DNA of 33,604 nt from Lentisphaerota bacterium (GTDB lineage: Bacteria; Verrucomicrobiota; Kiritimatiellia; RFP12; UBA1067). Each line of letters opens with the position of its first letter. Within the stretch, counting starts at the first letter, position 1. Of this stretch, positions 9,001 to 12,822 are shown piece by piece. Location: positions 1 through 33,604 of the forward strand of contig SUWC01000032.1 of NCBI GenBank assembly GCA_015061665.1, read 5' to 3'. The translations under genes were made by a program, and so were the position numbers. The notes under the pieces are model-generated. The model saw only the letters and a program-made list of their open reading frames with translations. It searched no databases and was not told where the DNA came from.

Positions 9001-10194
9001 CGCAATAGACGTAAACTGGGTGCCGGTGAAAAGCGAATTTGTAAACCACCCCTGGAATTCATGTCTTGCCTTCATCGGCGTCGGCAAAGTCGACACGCCT
9101 GTTCCCTTTATGTAGTTTGTCGGATAAAGAGACAATGTGCTTTCGCCGTCCTTGTAGGTTATCGAATACCTGTCTTTTACAACAACGGTGTAAGTGGCTT
9201 CAAGGCTGAGCTTGGGCTCCGAAGTGTCTTCAACAACGAATGTGAACGTAGATGAACCCTCCTCCACCGGCGTCCCAGAAAGAGTCGTACCTGAAAGAGT
9301 AAGCCACTCGGGCAGAGAAGATCCATCCTTCAGGCCAAATGTGTATACTCCGGTTCCTCCCTTAATAGTGTCGGTAAGATCGATATTAACGACAGAACCG
9401 GCAGCACCGGAATAGGCGGTAAAACTTGTCGTTCCCTGATGCAGGCTATGTGGACCGGCAAAAAACCACTTCTGTCCGTTTATTGTCACAACGCCTGTAT
9501 CTGAATTGCGCGTCAACACTGACGCGGTTGACTCGCTTGAACCGGCCAAGACTTCGATTTTATCGCTTACCGTCAGAGTTCCCTGTGATTTAGAACTAAA
9601 TGCGCCCCTGCCTATGCCAGCGGCATCTCCGCTACTTCCGTCTCTCGCAACCACTGAGCCACCATTGATTGCAACATCGCCGCCCGCGCCACCTGTACCG
9701 CCACCAATGCCCGCCCCGTAGTTGCCGGTAGCGGTTACGGCACCGCCATATATTGTCACCGAGCCGCAATTAGAGGTCGTATAGTCCCCACCGATACCTG
9801 CTGCAAAAAAGCCTCCGCTTACCACAAGTTCGCCCGTACCGCCGCTTTGACACCAAATCGTCAATGTGTTCACGGTAGTGCCATCGTTAGCGACAAGGAT
9901 GCCGGCCTTATAGTTTTCGGACACTCTCACCGTCAGCTTCGCGCCGTCGGCGAGGATGAGGTTTACATCGCCGTTGACGGTGACGGTGGAGCTGATCGAC
10001 ACTTCACCCTCGACCACGTACCAGCCCGTTTCAAGGGTTGTCGTACTCGATGTGATCGGCGTACATGTCGCGCTGGCGGGATTGCCTGTCGCGTCAATGT
10101 AGTCTGTCGCGGATGCCGCGAAGGACGCGAGCGCGAAAAACGCGACTGCGAGCGAACGGACCGCGACAAGGCGGCCTAAGATTTTACGTATCAT
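1..10194 (-). CDS. Giant secreted modular repeat protein (glycine-loop solenoid, InlB B-type and BspA-type LRR repeats), C-terminus outside window
   Basis: One minus-strand frame stays open from the ATG at 10194 to the window edge, at least 3398 codons, with no stop seen. I checked that the frame is constant at several points along it. An AAGGAG RBS lies 6 nt upstream. Residues 1-30 form a signal peptide (MIRKILGRL, then a hydrophobic core ending in ASA). Six modules follow (residues ~40-2400). Each opens with a TGWYVV-type strand, then NVxLILADGxxLTV, then 3-6 glycine loops (GAGIGGG...TVTINGGTVTATG), then a GSLTV cap. Between modules are putative Ig-like domains (GGTxPYxF...LSGTP) and InlB B-type repeats (YxxGWYT...TFYAKW). 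BspA-type LRRs (IPxSVTxIGxxAFxxCxxL) fill residues ~2430-3280. The last ~110 residues are a separate domain with an AKKLADWAKENSVEFEG segment. A surface adhesin or cell-envelope role is inferred. Its substrate and its anchoring signal cannot be seen, because the end is missing. Confidence 0.93.
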   Translation of the reverse strand, partial: MIRKILGRLVAVRSLAVAFFALASFAASATDYIDATGNPASATCTPITSSTTTLETGWYVVEGEVSISSTVTVNGDVNLILADGAKLTVRVSENYKAGILVANDGTTVNTLTIWCQSGGTGELVVSGGFFAAGIGGDYTTSNCGSVTIYGGAVTATGNYGAGIGGGTGGAGGDVAINGGSVVARDGSSGDAAGIGRGAFSSKSQGTLTVSDKIEVLAGSSESTASVLTRNSDTGVVTINGQKWFFAGPHSLHQGTTSFTAYSGAAGSVVNIDLTDTIKGGTGVYTFGLKDGSSLPEWLTLSGTTLSGTPVEEGSSTFTFVVEDTSEPKLSLEATYTVVVKDRYSITYKDGESTLSLYPTNYIKGTGVSTLPTPMKARHEFQGWFTNSLFTGTQFTSIATTDSGDFTFYSKWLELTTGDVPVTFVGEGSAPITKTCTIVESSMTTLSDTGSTEGWYVVYNNVAFNSSVTISGNVKLVLMDGKTMTAEIPNGSSISKAAITVTPGNSLTIYGQANGSGRIEATATSISAGIGGGWSQDCGSVTINGGTVIAKSTSGGPGIGGGYQKAGGTVTINGGTVIATGASSTYPGIGGGGSSYEQGKLYVGANVVVKAGSSSTLTDANIQPHVDGQIDLTTCYQYYSAETVGPAPLVQINSAFSAYIGEAFELSLPGTVSGGTDPYSFTLKTPASLPSWLSRTGDTLSGTPAAVGDSCELTFTVADSGSPAQNAEFTYTITVTALPKPITYMNGTVEITGLTPSNYVEGVGATLPTTAPAASGYELEGWYLTPACDGEKVTAISAEATGPQTFYANWAPIEYTITYKDSETLTDLPASALPANAPTTYTIEAATMLPATATKAGKGFYGWYLTSACIGDPETSISAGQTGPKTFYAKWGAVKSNETYVNAAGAVQPAVECVEIASDTVEWTTGWYVAKDAVAISANVTVSGNVNLILAEGAVLTVEGSTYAKAAIAVPSGASLTIYAQTAAGTGALVATCGSATGAGIGGGRADDAETDNVGTVTINGGTITASGGNNSSGIGGGHNGNGGVVIINNGIVTANGGSFGAGIGGGYQGNGGSVTVNGGFVTASSKSSGAGIGKGSYGSTDGSLTVASGLTVLSGDNSESTGELVPDGNGVVVLDGKLYYEIGKPRVVPLAQTTAAFEAYAGEAIEINLSSTIVGGTAPYLFYGAVPTGLMLAENGGALTGTLAAGTHPITLTVKDSADEQQSEEFTWTLTVSVRPQPITYMDGSEVMKGLTPSNYIEGVGVELPETASKTGYLFLGWYTVATGGERVYSVSAEATGPQTFYAHWTAALYTITYKDGNTTLTGLAPTNYDIETATFNLPEPLAPEGKAFVGWFTDADFNTQATSIPAGSTGNKTFYVKWRDAEAGEGEMLVPFINGDGTPREEMCKVMTSAMTTLETGWYVVNNDLEINSSVTIGGNVNIVLADRKTLTVNANNAWATAGIAVAAGSSLSIYGQAEGTGSLNATGGDYGAGIGSGYNKNAGNVTINGGTVTATGHDGAGIGGAPSGVCGTVTVNRGTVVATGGGMCPGIGSGSSVSAGGTVIINGGDVTATGGSGGAAGIGGGNNCPGGIVTITGGTVVATGTNGAGIGGSGSGAGAAVTITGGSVSAIAGAAYRYGIGGGNTATDQGSLTVGDGMVVRAGEGENPADELDVDSNGVVTLVSRRYYAVDDGSAPIGPTLYEIQYFDGQYNQIQVEPSKYEAGTVTVLGTPAEKPGYVFVGWYTLPNFNSEKVTQIGADETGVKMFYAKWEKASERAVVDYLDVDGVEKSVECTIISGEKDLLTNGWYAVTNSVTLTHGLGVTNDVRLVIADNVTLTVSNGTFGKAGIHVPSDSFLTIFGQSGDSGVLSVTGGSYGAGIGGDRDEASSGAVTVNGGVVIAQGGSKGAGIGGGGSGSGGAVTINGGTVTASGGNDAAGIGGGYTGSCGAVTINGGTVTANGGASSYDSGAGIGGGGYGGSGGDVVINGGTVTATSGGRYSDGIGRGNGEGSRGTLKAGEGMNVWAGANADSAEELTQKKNDGTFWIFDTSSYYHAETATAESEFNIYYCDSDGETPLDLSPAKYQSGTGLAELPTPAARTGFTFAGWWTSQWAHLAEPVTEIAPGSTGNVTIYAKWTANIYTITYVTDPMAIEGLEPVSYTYGTGVAELPEPESSNPYMIFDGWYENSVKVTSISATAVGDKTLTARWIEDATKITSVTFVGAEGSQSESCRVLTTDVTALETGWYVVNSDLAYGAHGLTISGDVKLVLADGASLTATAASYSQKAGINVPEGASLTIYAQSEGTGELSVAGDPENLGYAAGIGGNANESCGTVTIYGGIVTATGGDMAAGIGGGYYGDGGAVTINGGVVTATGGPGESGIGKGAGAENQVLLTVGGGISVFVGDNANPSIDMLEVDEHGVATMPSRPKQYYIVRADSGEPAFEIVDGVLVGANLKGNADIVIPDSVLEIGQRVFEDETVLASVVIPNSVTNIGYSVFDGCTSLTNMTFGTGLKAIGRYAFSHCTALEELAIPGNVEHVCEGAFYGCSCLVSLTIEEGVKTIDTYAFYGCSVLTGDSAEGLYFPDGLEEIGDSAFISCPQLEKVSLPGSMYVPGAPMSQAFGSDTEVVYRTTEPIFYILGDTLYSVDTKGNASITIPATVKKIGTASLRNIPTLERVTVPASVTNIASLAFYACSNLVEVAIGDSVESIDSDAFAECTSLTDVTIPDSVAVIGRRAFKDCAALESATVLAGDIGDDAFNGCTNLATVVFGDGVTGIGDSAFRGCIPLTSLAVPGNVAAIGSSAFWGCSNLVEVVISNGVSKTIGDWAFSSCESLATLSLGEGVASIGERAFMNCRALAILAMPDSVETIGASAFSGCSGLATLTFGSGLKTVGSEAFDGCSSLENDAEGLYFPDGLESIGADAFRMCNKLTKVSLPSSQYANGAIHPAFDYWQVTVDYRGVAPVFYVDADGFMRSVNLKGATEITIPSTVHDMQIGAFAESDTLTSVVIPSSVTNIAMGAFRACPDLGHVTISEGVKTIGENAFMGCASLAELTIPNGVTVIGDMAFWRCTALESITVPKGVDIGMFAFYGCSSMTSVNIAGEATRMRLSSRMLLRATSSNPDATSVGGFAFYECSNLTSATIGSAVDEIGGGAFGACPKLTTVTLQNNDNFTTDNGMLLTKDGATLVSVYGSNTSVTVPEGVAAIKEGACAGDGKLTSVVLPSGVTTIGEAAFSNATQLATATIPKSVTTIGANAFCDTALATVYVAKGDTARVQALVVGTGYAGTVAYVESGSEPATDWPADTSTVEGQTAAEAFGITGDLATADAKKLADWAKENSVEFEGAIITDAYLLNCANTASAVEAATETAEEAIKITAITFDSEGNPVLTCLATYGNGKVV
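360..2890 (-). repeat. BspA-type (LRR_5) leucine-rich repeats in three blocks
   Basis: The ~23-residue unit is I-P-x-S-V-T-x-I-G-x-x-A-F-x-x-C-x-x-L-x-x-V, repeated more than 20 times. Three blocks can be seen (about 2890-2380, 2300-1390 and 1310-360). Each opens with a strand such as NLKGNADIVIP, DTKGNASITIP or NLKGATEITIP. The first two end with GLYFPDGLExIG followed by KVSLPxSxY. This repeat family is typical of BspA-like adhesins of oral and gut bacteria and of Trichomonas. Confidence 0.9.
3000..10080 (-). repeat. Six glycine-loop solenoid modules containing about 24 GIGGG-type loops
   Basis: By eye the loops fall in six clusters with about 3, 3, 4, 6, 5 and 3 copies, from the N-terminus onward. 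The unit is roughly 25-35 residues: [G/S]xGIGGG, a variable glycine/serine turn, then GGxVTINGGTVTATGG. Divergent copies end in GIGKG, GIGRG or GIGSG, usually as the last loop before a cap strand (GSLTV or GTLTV). The first strand pair of each module (NVxLILADGxxLTV) and the TGWYVV segment are also repeated. The alternating strand-turn pattern suggests a right-handed beta-solenoid; that is inference. I do not recognise a named family for the loop. Confidence 0.85.
3560..9170 (-). repeat. InlB B-type (Listeria-Bacteroides) repeats between solenoid modules
   Basis: Roughly eight segments of ~70 residues follow the pattern YTITYKDG...GLxPTNYxxG...LPxPxxxGYxFxGWYT...GxxVTxIxxxxTGxxTFYAKW. Single or paired copies occur near 9170-8960, 7990-7520, 6490-6060, 5100-4885 and 4010-3560. 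This is the pattern of InlB B repeats, small beta-grasp domains of Gram-positive and Bacteroidetes-type surface proteins. Three of the linkers also carry a putative Ig-like domain with SxLPxWLxxxGxTLSGTP (around 9400-9190, 8240-7990 and 6740-6490). Confidence 0.8.
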
Positions 10195-10313
10195 GGCTGG
10201 CTCCTTATTGGTGACTGCTCAAACATTTACATATTCATTATATCATTTGAGCAAGCACTGCAACATAGGAAACGCACGTCAAATTTTGGCAAAATGGGCA
10301 AAATGGCCGACGG
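10195..10313 (-). promoter_or_regulatory. Intergenic region with promoter and RBS for the giant surface protein gene
   Basis: On the minus strand a perfect TATAAT lies at 10242-10237. A TTGCAG -35-like hexamer at 10263-10258 leaves a 15-nt spacer, shorter than ideal. AAGGAG at 10206-10201 precedes the ATG by 6 nt. The distal part holds a perfect inverted repeat, ATTTTG-G-CAAAAT (10283-10295), followed by a second CAAAAT at 10300-10305. This TTTTGCC-rich stretch resembles the one upstream of the second operon. It may mark transcription termination of the symporter gene or a regulator site; neither can be settled from sequence. Confidence 0.6.
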
Positions 10314-11672
10314 CTACACCCGGTAGCGGGAGATGACGAGCGCGGCGGCGGAGATGAAAATGGCGGGGATGACGCAGACGAGCCAGCGCACACCTTCCTG
10401 CGCAAGCGGAGACTGCGATTCGAGTCCGTTCATGAAATACGCCCCCGCCGCATTGCCGACGGACATCATCGCGAACGCAAGGACAAAGAACAGCGCAAGC
10501 ACGCGAAGAGGCCTGTTGCGGCAAAACTCACGCCATATCTCGCCAATCCCCACGGGAGAGACATCCGGGGCATTCGAGACGATCCGCTCCTTTGTCTGCG
10601 AGAAAGAAAACACAAGCGCCGCCGCCGCGACAAGCGCGAAGACGCCCATCGTGGCGAGCCATGCGCGCGGATCGGACGAAAGCGACGCCGATTCCTCCGG
10701 CGCGGCGGCGCGGTATCCGGTCCAGGCGAGAACGACGCCGGGAAGAATCTTCCCCACAGCCATCCCGAGCCGGAAGAATATCCCCATAATCGAGTTGACG
10801 ACGGCCGAAAGGCGCCGCCCCGTGAGGCGTTCGGAATGCCCGATCACCTCCGGAACAAGCGCCCACATATAACCCGTCGCGACGATTATCCCCGTCGCCT
10901 TGACGAACTGCGCGGCGTGGATCCACGCGGACGCGACGGAGCGCGTCCCTCCCGTACGGCTAAGGATGTAAAGCGCGGCCATTCCCACTACCGCAACTGG
11001 CGCAAACGCATAGAAAAGCCCCCTCGTGCCGAGCTTCCGCCGCAGCCATGGCAGCAGCGGAAGAAACAAAAACGACGGCAGCATCCCAAGCCCCATGAAG
11101 ATTGCCGTTCGCCACGGTAGGGCGCGATCACCGAGCGCGCCGCCAAACGTCCCAACCAAAATCGGCACTCCCGCGGCCACGGCAAGACACGCGGCGTTCG
11201 CAAGGAATATCCTCACCGCCGTCAGGACGGTTATCTCGTCCGTGTCTCGGCTGAGCGACGCCCCGAGCGCGCCGTATGCGACATTCACGAGAGTGAAGGA
11301 CATCGAGAACGCGATGTACGTGACCGCCGCGTAGACGGTTTTCAGAATCCCGCCCGACTCCCCGAACGGATTCCAGAAGCACATCACGGCAAGCGCGGTG
11401 AGCGGAAGCCCCGCGGCGAGGAGCCACGTGCGGTACCTGCCAAGGCGCGGAGAGCGGCTGTCGATGAATGCGCCGGCAAACGGATTCCACACAAAGTCGA
11501 CGATCTGCGCGGCGAAAAAGATCGCGGCCGCCGCGGATGGCGCGATGCCGAGAACGTCCGTGTAGAAGAAGAGCAGATACATCGCGGCGGCAGGATACAC
11601 CAGGTTCTGCGCGAAGTCACCCGCGCCGAACCCGATTCTCACCTTCCAGCAAAGTTTATCCACCTCTCCCAT
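10314..11672 (-). CDS. GPH-family (MelB-like) sugar:cation symporter, MFS superfamily
   Basis: The 452-residue protein has about 12 hydrophobic segments and no signal peptide. Residues ~50-85 carry the family's cytoplasmic loop signature (FVWNPFAGAFIDSRS, then RLGRYRTWLL), which matches the glycoside-pentoside-hexuronide group. That family couples import of oligosaccharides, pentosides or hexuronides to cation entry. It is the last gene of the 16364-10314 operon and lies 58 bp after the AraR-like regulator, so it probably imports the sugar that regulator senses. Oddities: two GC-rich palindromes lie inside its coding frame. One encodes the insert-like GGALGDRALP (11116-11144) and the other sits at RTGGTRSVASA (10929-10953). 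The ATG has only a weak AAGG 7 nt upstream, behind a hairpin. Confidence 0.88.
   Translation of the reverse strand: MGEVDKLCWKVRIGFGAGDFAQNLVYPAAAMYLLFFYTDVLGIAPSAAAAIFFAAQIVDFVWNPFAGAFIDSRSPRLGRYRTWLLAAGLPLTALAVMCFWNPFGESGGILKTVYAAVTYIAFSMSFTLVNVAYGALGASLSRDTDEITVLTAVRIFLANAACLAVAAGVPILVGTFGGALGDRALPWRTAIFMGLGMLPSFLFLPLLPWLRRKLGTRGLFYAFAPVAVVGMAALYILSRTGGTRSVASAWIHAAQFVKATGIIVATGYMWALVPEVIGHSERLTGRRLSAVVNSIMGIFFRLGMAVGKILPGVVLAWTGYRAAAPEESASLSSDPRAWLATMGVFALVAAAALVFSFSQTKERIVSNAPDVSPVGIGEIWREFCRNRPLRVLALFFVLAFAMMSVGNAAGAYFMNGLESQSPLAQEGVRWLVCVIPAIFISAAALVISRYRV
10929..10953. repeat. Palindromic repeat (family B) inside the symporter coding frame
   Basis: GGACGCG (10929-10935) and CGCGTCC (10942-10948) form a 7-bp perfect stem around the loop ACGGAG, with CTCCC following. 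Stem length, loop and trailing CTCCC all match the copy at 11685-11704 (loop ACAGAG). Confidence 0.7.
11116..11144. repeat. Palindromic repeat (family A) inside the symporter coding frame
   Basis: GGTAG precedes an inverted repeat, GGCGCG (11121-11126) and CGCGCC (11136-11141), with the 9-nt loop ATCACCGAG, and GCC follows. The same arrangement with loop GTCACCGGA occurs at 14240-14268 in the DUF4838 gene. In both genes the minus-strand reading gives GDRALP preceded by GGA plus one residue. Confidence 0.75.
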
Positions 11673-11684
11673 CCTTCAACCTTT

Positions 11685-11704
11685 GGCCGGGACAGAGCCC
11701 GGCC
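11685..11704 (-). repeat. Intercistronic palindrome (family B) in the leader of the symporter gene
   Basis: GGCCGGG-ACAGAG-CCCGGCC forms a perfect 7-bp stem with a 6-nt loop, followed on the plus strand by CTCCC. It lies between the regulator stop (11731) and the symporter start (11672). No T-run follows, so it is not a classical terminator. It could act as an mRNA stability or attenuation element, or be a REP-like dispersed repeat. A copy with the same layout lies inside the symporter gene at 10929-10953. Confidence 0.7.
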
Positions 11705-11730
11705 CTCCCTAACTTTTCAACCTTCACCCG

Positions 11731-12819
11731 CTAATACGGCATGGTCCTACCGAAAACATATCGCGGTGCGACAACGGGAAGCTGCGGCAGCCGCCCCTTC
11801 GCAAGGAGACCAAGCACGTATGCAGCGACCTTCTCGCCCGTCTCCGTGGCATCGCACTCGAAGCGTGTGAGTGCCTCGGAATAGACGGGACCGAGCCCGC
11901 GGTTCGAAAGCGTCACGACCTTGACGTCGCGCGGAATCTTCAGGCCCCGCTCGAGGAACGCCGTAAGCGCGCCCTGCGCGACGAAGTCGTCCCAGAAGAG
12001 GACGACGTCCGGGAATGCGGAACGGGGAAGGTCCATGAACACATTGTAGGCCGCGCGCTCGATGCCCTCGTAGCGTCCGAGTCCATCCATGCGCGGAACC
12101 GTCAGCCACCCGGACTTTATCCCCTTCTCCGCAAGCGCCTCCTTCGCGTCCGGCGTGTCGTTTCCGTCGAAGCGCACCTGCAGCACGCGCTTTACGCCGG
12201 TGCGGACGCAGTGCCGGACGAAGTTCCCGATGGCCTCCTCCGCCGAGAAGCGGATCCAGCGCCCCTCCTCCTTGGCAGGTTCGTCGCCGTAGATGAACAC
12301 ACTCTTCACTCCGGCCTCGCGCAGGCACTTCCGGACGGGCTTCGTGCTGTAGATCGCGATTGCAACGTCGGGCGTGCGGACGAGCTCGTGCTTCAAAAAG
12401 GAAAGACCTATCTGCCTGTCTTGTGAGAAGACGACCGTGGAGAACGCGTACCCAGCGGCTCCCAGCCGGCGGCGGAGCGCGTCCGCGATCATCGTCACAT
12501 GGTAGCTGCACGCATCGACGTCGGGAAGGACGAACAGAACACGTCCGCGAAGCGCCGTGGCGTCGCGCGGAAGGACAACCGTCCCGACGCGCGGACGCGA
12601 GCGCACGTACCCTTCCCGCACCAGCTGCTCCACAACGCCGCGCGCGACGCGAAACGTGAGCCCGCTCGACTCCGACAGCTCCTTGATCGTCGGAATCGTC
12701 TCGCCCGCCTTTAGTCTCCCGTAGGCGATTTCGTCCTTGATGAATCCGCACAACGCGTCCGCGCGCGTCACCGCCCCGTCGGGCGTGTAGTGAAAGTTCT
12801 TAAGAAAGTCGCCGTTCAT
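11731..12819 (-). CDS. AraR-type transcriptional regulator: GntR winged helix plus periplasmic-binding-like sensor domain
   Basis: The protein has 362 residues. Residues ~18-85 are a GntR winged helix-turn-helix: ADALCGFIKDEIAYGRLKAGETIP, then TIKELSESSGLTFRVARGVVEQL, then EGYVRSRPRVGTVV. Residues ~92-355 follow the LacI/periplasmic-binding fold used for sugar sensing (GRVLFVLPDVDACSYH; PDVVLFWDDFVAQGALTAFLERG; IPRDVKVVTLSNRG). This pairing is the layout of Bacillus AraR, the L-arabinose repressor, which is of similar length. An AGGAGA RBS 6 nt upstream overlaps the stop of the DUF4838 gene, so the two are translationally coupled. It probably controls its own operon, and perhaps the GH operon, through the palindromes seen in those promoters. 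The arabinose effector is inference, supported by the nearby GH127 gene. Confidence 0.88.
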   Translation of the reverse strand: MNGDFLKNFHYTPDGAVTRADALCGFIKDEIAYGRLKAGETIPTIKELSESSGLTFRVARGVVEQLVREGYVRSRPRVGTVVLPRDATALRGRVLFVLPDVDACSYHVTMIADALRRRLGAAGYAFSTVVFSQDRQIGLSFLKHELVRTPDVAIAIYSTKPVRKCLREAGVKSVFIYGDEPAKEEGRWIRFSAEEAIGNFVRHCVRTGVKRVLQVRFDGNDTPDAKEALAEKGIKSGWLTVPRMDGLGRYEGIERAAYNVFMDLPRSAFPDVVLFWDDFVAQGALTAFLERGLKIPRDVKVVTLSNRGLGPVYSEALTRFECDATETGEKVAAYVLGLLAKGRLPQLPVVAPRYVFGRTMPY

Positions 12820-12822
12820 TGG

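Noticed and set aside
3000-9800. CRISPR-like array suggested by regularly spaced DNA repeats
   Set aside because: The repeats are coding, divergent in sequence, in phase with codons, and have no unique spacers of constant length.
47-10179. Many shorter plus-strand frames rich in PPPMPAP, TVPP and similar
   Set aside because: They are reverse-complement shadows of the glycine-loop and LRR repeats and have no independent gene signals.
10314-10524. Alternative frames at the end of the symporter gene
   Set aside because: They are shadows; the symporter frame is continuous with membrane segments through this region.
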